Positions 1-7,128 of a DNA stretch of 14,976 bases are shown here, piece by piece. The DNA is taken from contig CAKMYR010000019.1 in the NCBI GenBank assembly GCA_929200175.1, positions 1 to 14,976 of the forward strand. The letters run 5' to 3'. Source of the DNA: an uncultured Gammaproteobacteria bacterium (GTDB lineage Bacteria; Pseudomonadota; Gammaproteobacteria; PS1; Pseudothioglobaceae). A model generated the notes under the pieces. That model saw only the letters and a list, made by a program, of their open reading frames with translations. It was not told the DNA's origin and did no database searches. The first letter of the stretch is position 1; every line of letters starts with the position of its first letter. A program made the translations under genes and the position numbers.

Positions 1-1203
1 GTTAAAAACATAAAAGGAGTTGAATATGCCGAATTTAATATTCAAACTGGAGGCCCGCCATCTAGTAAAAGTGTAGATATCAAACTTTTAGGAAACAATG
101 AAGAGCAAAGAAAAAAAGCCATGGATAAGTTAGAAGATATACTGTTAAATACTCCTGGTGTTACTGATGTTAAAAGAAGCGACGTTAGTGATAATAGTCG
201 TAAAGAAATCGTAATTGATTTTGAAAAATTAGCTAGATTAGGTATTAGCTTTTCTTCTGTAAGAAATTATTTAAGATCTGCATTTAGTGGGATTGAAGTT
301 ACTAGTGTTCGGGAAAATAATGAAAAAGTTTATTACAAAGTTTTCATTGGTAACGGAGAAGAAAATCTTGATATTATCAATGATATGAAAATTAGTAATA
401 GAAATGCAAATTTAATTCCTTTTAGTGATTTCACCACTATAAAAACTATAGAAGGAGAATCTGATGTAACTCATTATGAATCTTATCGTTCTTATAATAT
501 TGTGGCAGATGTTGATGAAAAAAAGGCTGACCCTATTAAGGTTGTATCCAATGCTATTGAAAAATTAGATATTAAAAATAATTTTCCAAAAGTTAAACTA
601 TTAGAAGACGGCAAGTCAAAAGAAACTGCTAAGTCAATGAGTGATTTCTTAAATGCATTTCTAATTTCAATTTTAGGGGTTTATTTATTATTAATGGTTT
701 TATTTAATTCATATACCCAACCACTTATAGCTTTAAGTGCAGTTCCATTTTCTATTATAGGTGTGGTATGGGCTTTTTTCTTCCATGGTTATTCTTTAAG
801 CTTTTTTGCTATTTTAGGTACATTAGCTCTAATAGGGGTTATTGTTAATGATTCTTTAGTTATGATATCGCATCTTAATGACCTTAAAAAAGAAGATGGT
901 AATGATAGTAAAAACTATATTGAATGGATATCTCGCGGCTCAACAGACAGATTACGCGCTGTAATTTTGACATCTGTTACAACTTTAGTTGGTGTTTTAC
1001 CTTTAGCATATGGTATTGGTGGAGTAGATTACTTTCTACAACCTATTGTATTAGCTTTAGGTTACGGGTTATTATTTGGCACTTTAGTAACACTTATTTT
1101 ATTGCCGTGCTTATATTTGATTAATCTTGAATTTACTGATTTTATTGCTAGAATGTTTAAAAAGATTAGTAGTAAGTTTAGTAAAAACAAAGTAACAGTA
1201 TAA
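1..1203 (+). CDS. RND-superfamily efflux permease, C-terminal 400 residues (5' end outside window)
   Basis: This is the inner-membrane pump subunit of a proton-driven RND exporter, normally about 1,030 residues and paired with a periplasmic adaptor and an outer-membrane channel. The frame is open from base 1, so the Met at 121 is internal and not the start. Residues 1 to about 210 of the visible part resemble the second periplasmic porter region. Five hydrophobic spans follow at about 216-236, 243-262, 266-290, 319-340 and 348-375, corresponding to TM8-TM12 of AcrB. The short basic tail ends in KNKVTV. In the span matching AcrB TM10 the sequence is GVIVNDSLVMI, so the AcrB relay lysine (K940) is replaced by Asn. 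That is usual outside the AcrB/HAE1 group and argues against a plain AcrB orthologue. The substrate cannot be told, and adaptor genes are not in view. The gene converges on ruvA. Confidence 0.9.
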   Translation, partial: VKNIKGVEYAEFNIQTGGPPSSKSVDIKLLGNNEEQRKKAMDKLEDILLNTPGVTDVKRSDVSDNSRKEIVIDFEKLARLGISFSSVRNYLRSAFSGIEVTSVRENNEKVYYKVFIGNGEENLDIINDMKISNRNANLIPFSDFTTIKTIEGESDVTHYESYRSYNIVADVDEKKADPIKVVSNAIEKLDIKNNFPKVKLLEDGKSKETAKSMSDFLNAFLISILGVYLLLMVLFNSYTQPLIALSAVPFSIIGVVWAFFFHGYSLSFFAILGTLALIGVIVNDSLVMISHLNDLKKEDGNDSKNYIEWISRGSTDRLRAVILTSVTTLVGVLPLAYGIGGVDYFLQPIVLALGYGLLFGTLVTLILLPCLYLINLEFTDFIARMFKKISSKFSKNKVTV

Positions 1204-1207
1204 AACT

Positions 1208-1223
1208 TAAAATTATAATTTTA
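1208..1223. repeat. 16-base perfect A/T palindrome after the RND gene
   Basis: TAAAATTATAATTTTA lies five bases after the RND stop codon and is perfectly self-complementary. Folded as RNA it gives only a 6-bp A-U stem with a TATA loop and no GC pairs, so it is weak as a terminator. In sequence this A+T-rich such palindromes arise easily by chance. Confidence 0.3.
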
Positions 1224-1255
1224 TTATTGGAGTTTTAAGACAGTCAATAATATTT

Positions 1256-1274
1256 ATTACAAACTTGTAATTTT
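1256..1274. terminator. Candidate weak terminator between convergent RND and ruvA genes
   Basis: ATTACAA-AC-TTGTAAT forms an inverted repeat (stem about 6 bp with a 4-base loop AACT). It is followed on the + strand by TTT and more A/T. It sits between two genes that converge, where a terminator is expected. The stem has a single GC pair and the T run is short, so this is tentative. Confidence 0.3.
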
Positions 1275-1286
1275 AATTAATAAAGT

Positions 1287-1868
1287 CTATTTATTTTTTA
1301 ATGCGATACGAATTAATTCTTCGGTAGAAAGTGATTCATCTTTAATTAAGCTTAACATTTTATCTGCTTCTTTATTTTTAAATCCAAGTGCTTGTAATGC
1401 AGCAGATGCTCTATCTAAATTTTGGTTATTAAAAGTAGTATTTTTTTGATAATTAATATTAGTTAATTCAAGTTTTTCTAATCTATCTTTTAGTTCAACA
1501 ACTAGTTTTTGAGCTGTTTTTTTGCCTATTCCTGGAGTTTTTACTAATAAAGTATATTCTTCTTCAATAACAGCTTTAATTAATGAATTAACATCTAAAT
1601 TAGATAAAATTGCAAGCGCTGCTTTAGGTCCTACTCCATTGACTCTAATTAATTCTCTAAATAAAGTTTTTTCATCGTTAGAGATAAATCCGTACATAGT
1701 ATGCGAATCTTCTTTAATATGTAGATGAATATATAAAGATACTTTATCATCATTTATCTTATAAAAGCTAGACATTGGGCATAGTATTTCATAGCCAATA
1801 TTGCCAACTTCTAATAATATTTCAGGTGGGTTTTTTATTAAAATATTGCCGGTTAATTTACCGATCAT
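1287..1868 (-). CDS. ruvA: Holliday junction branch-migration protein RuvA
   Basis: RuvA binds four-way DNA junctions as a tetramer and loads the RuvB motor for branch migration in recombinational repair. The 193-residue length is normal. An N-terminal OB-fold region (MIGKLTGN...) is followed by two helix-hairpin-helix motifs: VNGVGPKAALAIL at about 76-88 and TPGIGKKTAQKLV at about 111-123. After a linker, a C-terminal RuvB-contacting domain starts near ASAALQALGF. I choose the ATG at 1868, not the TTG six bases upstream, because RuvA proteins start MIG and because this ATG forms an ATGA overlap with the leuD stop codon. That implies translational coupling to leuD. ruvC and ruvB, often its neighbours, are not here. 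No Shine-Dalgarno sequence precedes it. Confidence 0.96.
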   Translation of the reverse strand: MIGKLTGNILIKNPPEILLEVGNIGYEILCPMSSFYKINDDKVSLYIHLHIKEDSHTMYGFISNDEKTLFRELIRVNGVGPKAALAILSNLDVNSLIKAVIEEEYTLLVKTPGIGKKTAQKLVVELKDRLEKLELTNINYQKNTTFNNQNLDRASAALQALGFKNKEADKMLSLIKDESLSTEELIRIALKNK

Positions 1869-2479
1869 AACCAAGAATATTTTTGAAAATATTGTTTTTC
1901 AAAAGATTTAATTTTGTCTTTATATTGTAGGGTTAAATTAATATCGTCTAAACCATTTATAAGTCTTTTTTTATTCTCTTTATCAATTTCAAAATTATAA
2001 GTATTATTATCAGTTTTAATAGTTTGGGAGTTTAGATCAATAGTTATTTGGTTATCTATTTTAAATAATTCATCAACAACATCGTCATTTTGAGTTATAG
2101 GTAAAATACCATTTTTAAAGCAATTATTATGAAAAATATCAGCAAAACTTGGAGCAATAACGGCCTCAAAACCATAGTCTAATAACGCCCAAACTGCATG
2201 TTCTCTCGAAGATCCACAGCCAAAATTTTCTCTTGTTAGTAGTATTTTTGAGTTTTTATATTTTGTTTTATTAAGAACAAAATCTTTGTTAAGGCGGCGT
2301 TTTGAAGGATCCATCCCAATTTCGCCATAATCTAAATAGCGCCATTCATCAAATAAATTTATCCCAAACCCAGAGCGTTTGATAGATTTTAAAAATTGTT
2401 TAGGAATAATAGCATCAGTATCAATATTAGCTCTATCAAGAGGAGTTATTATTGATGTTAAAACAGTAAATTTTTTCAT
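1865..2479 (-). CDS. leuD: 3-isopropylmalate dehydratase, small subunit
   Basis: LeuD is the swivelling small subunit of isopropylmalate isomerase. It pairs with LeuC to convert 2-isopropylmalate to 3-isopropylmalate in leucine synthesis in the cytoplasm. The 204-residue length is typical of the long bacterial form. Recognisable parts are the N-terminal segment around ANIDTDAIIPKQFL (about 17-30), the NLFDEWRYL stretch (about 41-49), the GCGSSREHA substrate loop (87-95), and IAPSFADIFHNNCFKNGILP (about 108-127). It starts 10 bases after the leuC stop and ends overlapping the ruvA start by four bases. leuB, which often follows leuD, is absent from this side. No Shine-Dalgarno sequence is evident before its ATG, so translation may depend on leuC. 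Confidence 0.97.
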   Translation of the reverse strand: MKKFTVLTSIITPLDRANIDTDAIIPKQFLKSIKRSGFGINLFDEWRYLDYGEIGMDPSKRRLNKDFVLNKTKYKNSKILLTRENFGCGSSREHAVWALLDYGFEAVIAPSFADIFHNNCFKNGILPITQNDDVVDELFKIDNQITIDLNSQTIKTDNNTYNFEIDKENKKRLINGLDDINLTLQYKDKIKSFEKQYFQKYSWL

Positions 2480-2489
2480 TATTTATTAT

Positions 2490-3887
2490 TTAATTAAGTT
2501 TACCAAAAACAGCACTTCTAGCAGCTGTATAAGGGCTTACTAAATGAGTAAATGACCCTTGACCTTGTCTGCCTTCAAAATTACGATTTGAAGTAGAGGC
2601 ACATCTTTCTCCTTTTGATAGTTTATCATCATTCATGCCTAAACACATCGAGCATCCTGCTTCTCGCCATTCAAATCCAGCATTTATAAAAATTTTGTCT
2701 ATACCTTCTTGTTCTGCTTGTTTTTTGACTAAACCAGATCCGGGTACAACCAATGCTAATTTTATATTATCAGCAATATGATTATCTTTAACTACTTCTG
2801 CTGCTATGCGTAAGTCTTCAATTCTTGAATTTGAGCAAGAGCCAATAAAAACCTTATCAATTTTTATATCAGTGATTTTAGTGTTGGCTTTTAGTTGGGT
2901 ATATTTAAGAGCATTTTCCCAGCTGGTTTTTTCTGTTTCATTTTTTGCATTATTTGGATTAGGAACATTTTCATCAATTGCACAGACCATTTCTGGTGAA
3001 GTTCCCCAAGTAACTTGAGGTTTGATATCTTTTGCATCAAATTCAAATGATTTATCAAAATCAGAATCTTTATCAGAATGTAATGTTTGCCAGTATGCTA
3101 GGGCTTTATCCCATTTATCTCCTTTAGGGGCTAATGGACGATTTTTAATATATTCAATAGTTTTGTCATCAACTGCTACTAAACCTACTCTTGCGCCAGC
3201 TTCAATTGCCATATTGCATAAAGTCATTCTCGATTCAATTGATAAATCTTTTATTGTCTGTCCACAAAATTCAATAGCATAACCAGTACCGCCTGCAGTG
3301 CCTATTTTTCCAATAATATAAAGAGCTATATCTTTTGAGCTTACATTTGGATTTAATTTCCCGTTTACTGTAATTTTTAAGTTTTTAGCTCTAGATTTCC
3401 ATAAACAACCTGTAGCTAATACATGCTCAACTTCAGAAGTACCAATACCAATAGCCAAAGCGGCCAAAGCACCATGAGTAGAAGTATGAGAATCACCACA
3501 AACAATACTCATTCCAGGTAGAGTTATGCCTTGTTCAGGACCTACAACATGAACTATGCCTTGACGAATATCATTCATAGGTATTTCATCAATATCAAAT
3601 TCTTTGCAATTTTCACTTAAAGTTTGTACTTGTATTTTAGATATTGGATCTTCAATACTATCAATCCCGGCAGAGCGTTCAGTAGTTGGAACATTATGAT
3701 CTGGAACTGCTATATTAGCATTAATCCTCCAGGGCTTTCTATTAGCTATTTGTAAACCTTCAAACGCTTGTGGTGAAGTAACTTCATGAATTAGATGTTT
3801 ATCAATATAAATTAATGCATTAGAGTTATTTTCAAACACTAAATGGGAGTCCATTAATTTATCATATAATGTTTTTTTATTTTTCAT
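2490..3887 (-). CDS. leuC: 3-isopropylmalate dehydratase, large subunit
   Basis: LeuC is the aconitase-family large subunit that carries the [4Fe-4S] cluster and performs dehydration and rehydration of isopropylmalate with LeuD. At 465 residues it has the full family length. Landmarks are PDHNVPTTER (62-71), CGDSHTSTHGA (130-140), IGKIGTAGGTGYAIEF (192-207) and VTWGTSPEM (292-300). The three expected cluster cysteines are C351 (GSCSNSR) and C412/C415 (GCSMCLGMN). It is the first gene of a leuC-leuD-ruvA cluster and diverges from the amidotransferase gene across 60 bases. A perfect TATAAT lies 6 bases before the ATG with no Shine-Dalgarno sequence, suggesting a leaderless message. leuA and leuB must be elsewhere. 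Confidence 0.98.
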   Translation of the reverse strand: MKNKKTLYDKLMDSHLVFENNSNALIYIDKHLIHEVTSPQAFEGLQIANRKPWRINANIAVPDHNVPTTERSAGIDSIEDPISKIQVQTLSENCKEFDIDEIPMNDIRQGIVHVVGPEQGITLPGMSIVCGDSHTSTHGALAALAIGIGTSEVEHVLATGCLWKSRAKNLKITVNGKLNPNVSSKDIALYIIGKIGTAGGTGYAIEFCGQTIKDLSIESRMTLCNMAIEAGARVGLVAVDDKTIEYIKNRPLAPKGDKWDKALAYWQTLHSDKDSDFDKSFEFDAKDIKPQVTWGTSPEMVCAIDENVPNPNNAKNETEKTSWENALKYTQLKANTKITDIKIDKVFIGSCSNSRIEDLRIAAEVVKDNHIADNIKLALVVPGSGLVKKQAEQEGIDKIFINAGFEWREAGCSMCLGMNDDKLSKGERCASTSNRNFEGRQGQGSFTHLVSPYTAARSAVFGKLN

Positions 3888-3893
3888 TAATCT

Positions 3894-3899
3894 ATTATA
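3894..3899 (-). promoter_or_regulatory. -10 box for leuC, placed for a leaderless start
   Basis: Read on the minus strand, TATAAT ends 6 bases before the leuC ATG, so transcription would begin at or next to the start codon. No convincing -35 hexamer is found 16-18 bases upstream. The hexamer is perfect, but A+T-rich spacers yield such matches easily. Confidence 0.4.
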
Positions 3900-3905
3900 A
3901 ATAAT

Positions 3906-3933
3906 TTGGTTAAAATCCTATTTATTTTATAAT
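3906..3933 (+). promoter_or_regulatory. Sigma70-type promoter for the amidotransferase-rnhA pair
   Basis: TTGGTT (3906-3911) and a perfect TATAAT (3928-3933) are separated by 16 bases and lie 14 bases before the ATG at 3948. The predicted start site, near 3940, leaves a leader of only about 7-8 bases with no Shine-Dalgarno sequence. Confidence 0.5.
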
Positions 3934-3947
3934 AAATTTTATTTTGT

Positions 3948-5699
3948 ATGTGTGGCATTTGTGGACAATTAACTCTAAATAATAGCAAGATTAATGAAAA
4001 TAATCTAAGCCTAATGATGGAAAAAATTGCAAGTAGAGGTCCAGATTCAAGTGGAAAATTTATAGATAAAAACATTGCTTTAGGTCATCAACGTTTAAGT
4101 ATTATTGATTTATCAAATTATGCTAATCAGCCTATGAAAGATAAAGCTCTTGGACTAGTTTTAGTATTTAATGGAGCTATTTATAATTATCAAATACTTA
4201 GGAAAAATTTAATTAGTAAAGGTTATAGTTTTTTTTCTAGTTCAGATACTGAAGTTATTATTAAAGCTTATGATTTTTGGGGCGAAGATTGCGTTAATCA
4301 TTTAGATGGAATGTTTGCATTTTGTATTTGGGATAGCAATAAAAATAAATTATTTGTAGCTCGTGATAGAATGGGAATTAAACCTATTTATTTTAGTTTA
4401 ACAAATAAAAACTTTAGTTTTGCTTCTAATACCAAAGCCTTAATTGCAATTGGTGCTGATGTTAGTATAGATAAAAACTCGTTACAACAACAATTATCAT
4501 TACATGGCGTAGTTCCTGCCCCTAACACTATTTTAAAAGGCATTAAAAAGATAAAACCAGCTAGCTTTATTACGATTGATGCTAAAGGAGTTATAAGTGA
4601 AACTATTTATTGGAAACCTAAAGCTAAAAGAAATACCTTAAATAATGCTGAAAATATTGAAAAAACTAATGAATTATTAACCAAGGCAATCTTAAATTAT
4701 ACAAAAACTAGCGATGTGCCTGTTGGAGTTTTATTATCTGGAGGATTAGATTCTTCTTTATTAGTAGGATTATTAAGTAAATCAGGATATAAAAACATCA
4801 ATACTTTTTCAATTGGATTTGATGATATTGGTGATGAATATGGCTCTGAATTTAAATATTCTGATCAAGTTGTAGATAAATTTAATACTACTCATAAAAA
4901 ATACATTATTGATAATAAAGAAGTTTTGTCTCGCTTAGTTGAGGCCGTAAAAAATATGAGTGAGCCTATGGTAGGGCAAGATGTAATAGCTTTTTATCTT
5001 TTATCACAAAGAGTTGTAAATGATGTAAAAGTTGTACTTTCAGGACAAGGAGCAGATGAAGTTTTTGCTGGCTATTTTTGGTATGAAAAAATGCAATCTG
5101 AAATAGGCTCAGACTATGAGCGGTTTTCTAAACATTATGTAGATAGATCATATTCTAAATATCTACAAACTATTAATAAAAATTATCATAGTTCAAATAC
5201 AACTAAAACTTGGATAGAGCAAGAATTTATGGCATCAGATAGCGATGAATTTATAGATAGGGTACTTCATCTTGATATTACAAATTTAATAGTAGATGAT
5301 CCAGTTAAACGAGTTGATAATATGACTATGGCTTGGGGTTTAGAAGCTAGAGTGCCTTTTATGGATCATAAATTAGTAGAGCATGCTCTTAGTATGCCTT
5401 ATAGTTTAAAAAAGAACAAATATCCACTTAAAAAAATTGCTAAAGGATTATTGCCTGATGATATTATTAATAGAGAAAAAGGTTATTTCCCCATGCCAGC
5501 ATTAAAGTATATAAAAGGAGATTTTCTAGATTTTATGGCAGATATTTTAAATTCTAGCATTTGTAAAAATCGCGGTATATTTAACCAAAAATTTATCCAA
5601 AAAATAATTGATAATCCTAATAATTATATGACTAAATTAAATGGATCTAGTTTATGGCATTTAGCTTTATTAGAGTATTGGTTGCAAATTAATACATGA
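3948..5699 (+). CDS. Glutamine-dependent amidotransferase of the asparagine synthase superfamily, likely N-acetylglutaminylglutamine amide (NAGGN) type
   Basis: This 583-residue cytoplasmic enzyme has an N-terminal class II glutaminase (nucleophile Cys2 in MCGICG; RGPDSSG at 30-36; FNGAIYN at 74-80) and a C-terminal synthetase domain with the ATP-pyrophosphatase loop SGGLDSS (264-270). It transfers glutamine nitrogen to an adenylated carboxylate. Several details match, from memory, the NAGGN amidotransferase family (AsnO; TIGR03104) better than AsnB: Ala in FNGAIYN where AsnB has Glu, the VVPAP segment (188-192), SGQGADE (365-371) where AsnB has SGEGADE, the DDPVKRVDNMTMAWGLEAR stretch, and a length near 590 rather than about 554. 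The partner acetyltransferase/ligase gene (ngg) is not adjacent. It shares an ATGA overlap with rnhA. The superfamily is certain. The subtype is an inference, with asparagine synthetase as the alternative. Confidence 0.9.
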   Translation: MCGICGQLTLNNSKINENNLSLMMEKIASRGPDSSGKFIDKNIALGHQRLSIIDLSNYANQPMKDKALGLVLVFNGAIYNYQILRKNLISKGYSFFSSSDTEVIIKAYDFWGEDCVNHLDGMFAFCIWDSNKNKLFVARDRMGIKPIYFSLTNKNFSFASNTKALIAIGADVSIDKNSLQQQLSLHGVVPAPNTILKGIKKIKPASFITIDAKGVISETIYWKPKAKRNTLNNAENIEKTNELLTKAILNYTKTSDVPVGVLLSGGLDSSLLVGLLSKSGYKNINTFSIGFDDIGDEYGSEFKYSDQVVDKFNTTHKKYIIDNKEVLSRLVEAVKNMSEPMVGQDVIAFYLLSQRVVNDVKVVLSGQGADEVFAGYFWYEKMQSEIGSDYERFSKHYVDRSYSKYLQTINKNYHSSNTTKTWIEQEFMASDSDEFIDRVLHLDITNLIVDDPVKRVDNMTMAWGLEARVPFMDHKLVEHALSMPYSLKKNKYPLKKIAKGLLPDDIINREKGYFPMPALKYIKGDFLDFMADILNSSICKNRGIFNQKFIQKIIDNPNNYMTKLNGSSLWHLALLEYWLQINT

Positions 5700-6133
5700 A
5701 TAAGATAATTATTTATACAGATGGAGGTTGTAGAGGAAATCCGGGTATTGGAGGTTGGGGAGTGTATTTAATTTTTAATAATTACGAAAAAAAACTAAAA
5801 GGCTTTGAATTAAATACTACTAATAATAAAATGGAGCTTACAGCTGCGATTAAGGCGCTAGAAGCTGTTAAATCAAAAGATATTATTATTGATTTATATA
5901 CAGATTCTAAATATGTAATAAAAGGCATTAATGATTGGATAAAAAATTGGAAGTTAAAAGAATGGAAAACTGCAAATAAAAAACCTGTTAAAAATTTAGA
6001 TTTATGGCAACAGCTTGATAAATTAAATCAAGTTCATAATATTAATTGGCATTGGGTAAAAGGACATAGCAAAAATAAAGGTAACGATATGGCAGATGAG
6101 CTAGCTAATCAAGCTATGGATGAACATTCTTAG
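5696..6133 (+). CDS. rnhA: Ribonuclease HI
   Basis: RNase HI cuts the RNA strand of RNA-DNA hybrids, removing R-loops and primer remnants. The 145-residue length is normal. The acidic metal-binding residues are visible as D9 (YTDGGCRGNPG), E47 (NKMELTAA), D70 (YTDSKYV) and D134 (MADELAN), with the catalytic-loop His at 124 (VKGHSKNKGN). The basic handle region, WIKNWKLKEWKTANKKPVKN at 81-100, is present, as in E. coli. The ATG overlaps the stop codon of the preceding amidotransferase gene (ATGA). There is no Shine-Dalgarno sequence, so it is probably translated by coupling. It ends 14 bases before the convergent ratA stop. Confidence 0.97.
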   Translation: MNKIIIYTDGGCRGNPGIGGWGVYLIFNNYEKKLKGFELNTTNNKMELTAAIKALEAVKSKDIIIDLYTDSKYVIKGINDWIKNWKLKEWKTANKKPVKNLDLWQQLDKLNQVHNINWHWVKGHSKNKGNDMADELANQAMDEHS

Positions 6134-6147
6134 TAGCTTTATAAATA

Positions 6148-6579
6148 TTATTGGTAAATTTCTTTTGCTCTAGCTATAAAGGCATCAAGTTGAGAATTGC
6201 CAATATAGGTAAAAATTGGTGATATAGTTTTTGTTAATAATTTTGATGAAAAATCAAATTCTAATTGAAATTCAATTTCAGAAGATTTTTCATTTAAAGG
6301 TTTAAAAATCCAAAATCCTTTTAAATAGCTAAATGGACCATCTTCAAGCTCAATATCAATTTTCTTATTAGGAGTTAATTTATTTACAGTAGTAAAACTT
6401 TTATTAAAAAAACCTTTACTAACCATCATTGAAGCTATAATTTGCTCATCATTTTGTTTTAAAATTGTAGAATCCGAACACCAGTTAAGAAATTTTGGAT
6501 ATTCTTCTATTTTATTAACGAGCTGATACATTTGCTCACAAGAATATTCAACAATGGCGCTTTTATAAATATTATGCAT
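6148..6579 (-). CDS. ratA: RatA-like START/Coq10-domain protein
   Basis: This 143-residue soluble protein of the polyketide cyclase/START family follows E. coli RatA closely along its length. Shared stretches include YSCEQMYQLVNKIEEYPKFL (12-31), KSFTTVNKL (about 60-68), the EDGPF motif (about 79-83) followed by LKGFWIF, and RAKEIY at the C-terminus. The family includes mitochondrial Coq10, which binds ubiquinone. In E. coli RatA has been described as a toxin that blocks 70S ribosome association, but a respiratory quinone role is equally plausible, and the sequence does not decide. It is divergent from smpB with only 10 bases between the two start codons, the arrangement also found in E. coli. 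E. coli's ratB is not seen next to it, since rnhA converges on its 3' end. Confidence 0.88.
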   Translation of the reverse strand: MHNIYKSAIVEYSCEQMYQLVNKIEEYPKFLNWCSDSTILKQNDEQIIASMMVSKGFFNKSFTTVNKLTPNKKIDIELEDGPFSYLKGFWIFKPLNEKSSEIEFQLEFDFSSKLLTKTISPIFTYIGNSQLDAFIARAKEIYQ

Positions 6580-6582
6580 AAT
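6577..6582 (+). promoter_or_regulatory. -10-like box for smpB, overlapping the ratA start codon
   Basis: CATAAT (5 of 6 consensus bases) ends 7 bases before the smpB ATG at 6590 and covers the ratA start codon on the other strand. No good -35 is visible at 16-18 bases. If used, smpB mRNA would be essentially leaderless. Confidence 0.3.
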
Positions 6583-6589
6583 TTTAACT

Positions 6590-7069
6590 ATGAGTAAAAA
6601 ATCTAAAAAAAATCAATCCAATATAATTGTTGTTAATAAAAAAGCAAGACATGATTATTTTATAACACAAACCTTTGAAGCTGGCTTAAGTTTACAAGGC
6701 TGGGAGGTAAAAAGTCTGCGTGATTCTAAAGTACAAATAAAAGAAAGTTATGTTATTTTAAAAAATGATGAATTATTTTTAATTGGAGCTCATATTTCAC
6801 CACTTAAAACTGCATCAGATCATGTTAAAGCAGATCCTTTGCGTACTCGTAAATTATTACTTAATCGTTTAGAAATTAATCGTATTAAAGGCAGAATTAC
6901 TCAAAAAAATGAGACCGCTGTAGCTCTTAAACTATATTGGAAAAACCAAAAAGTAAAAATAGAAATAGGGATAGCTAAAGGTAAAAAACTTTATGATAAA
7001 CGTCAAGATATTAAAACTAGAGATTGGCAAATAAACAAACAAAGAGCATTGAAAAATAATAATAGATAA
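6590..7069 (+). CDS. smpB: SsrA (tmRNA)-binding protein SmpB
   Basis: SmpB binds tmRNA and brings it to ribosomes stalled on broken messages so that nascent chains are tagged for degradation. The 159-residue length is normal. Family landmarks are NKKARHDYFI (about 16-25), EAGLSLQGWEVKSLRDSKV (about 30-48), the ESYV segment, PLRTRKLLLNR (about 83-93), and the basic tail GKKLYDKRQDIKTRDW, which enters the decoding centre. The N-terminus is Lys-rich (MSKKSKKNQ). tmRNA itself is not in this window. The gene starts 10 bases from the divergent ratA start and has no Shine-Dalgarno sequence. ndk follows 59 bases downstream with its own promoter-like sequence. Confidence 0.97.
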   Translation: MSKKSKKNQSNIIVVNKKARHDYFITQTFEAGLSLQGWEVKSLRDSKVQIKESYVILKNDELFLIGAHISPLKTASDHVKADPLRTRKLLLNRLEINRIKGRITQKNETAVALKLYWKNQKVKIEIGIAKGKKLYDKRQDIKTRDWQINKQRALKNNNR

Positions 7070-7072
7070 TGA

Positions 7073-7101
7073 TTAAATTTTTATATTTGATTTGTTAAAA
7101 T
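7073..7101 (+). promoter_or_regulatory. Candidate ndk promoter with extended -10
   Basis: TTAAAT (7073-7078), a 17-base spacer, and TAAAAT (7096-7101) preceded by TG one base upstream (TGTTAAAAT, extended -10). This gives a leader of about 20 bases that contains the ndk ribosome site, which fits a separately expressed gene. Confidence 0.45.
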
Positions 7102-7115
7102 ACTTAAATTTACAA

Positions 7116-7120
7116 AAGGA
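7116..7120 (+). promoter_or_regulatory. Shine-Dalgarno site of ndk
   Basis: AAGGA lies 8 bases before the ndk ATG. It is one of only two clear ribosome binding sites among the 14 start codons visible in the window, and it fixes the ndk start. Confidence 0.75.
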
Positions 7121-7128
7121 TACAAAAA

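Noticed and set aside
121..123. ATG as the start of the RND gene
   Set aside because: The frame is open back to base 1 and the upstream residues continue the porter domain, so this Met is internal. The same reasoning rejects the ATG at 14886 in purL.
1869..1874. TTG start giving RuvA two extra residues (MVM)
   Set aside because: The ATG at 1868 gives the family-typical MIG start and the ATGA overlap with leuD.
3022..3282. Open frame antisense to leuC, and a second one at 2806-3018 on the same strand
   Set aside because: Both lie wholly inside leuC, have no family features or ribosome site, and their composition is that of a complementary reading of a conserved gene.
3887..4075. 62-codon minus-strand frame over the start of the amidotransferase gene
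   Set aside because: It would overlap the divergent promoter region and the conserved glutaminase start, and has no supporting motif.
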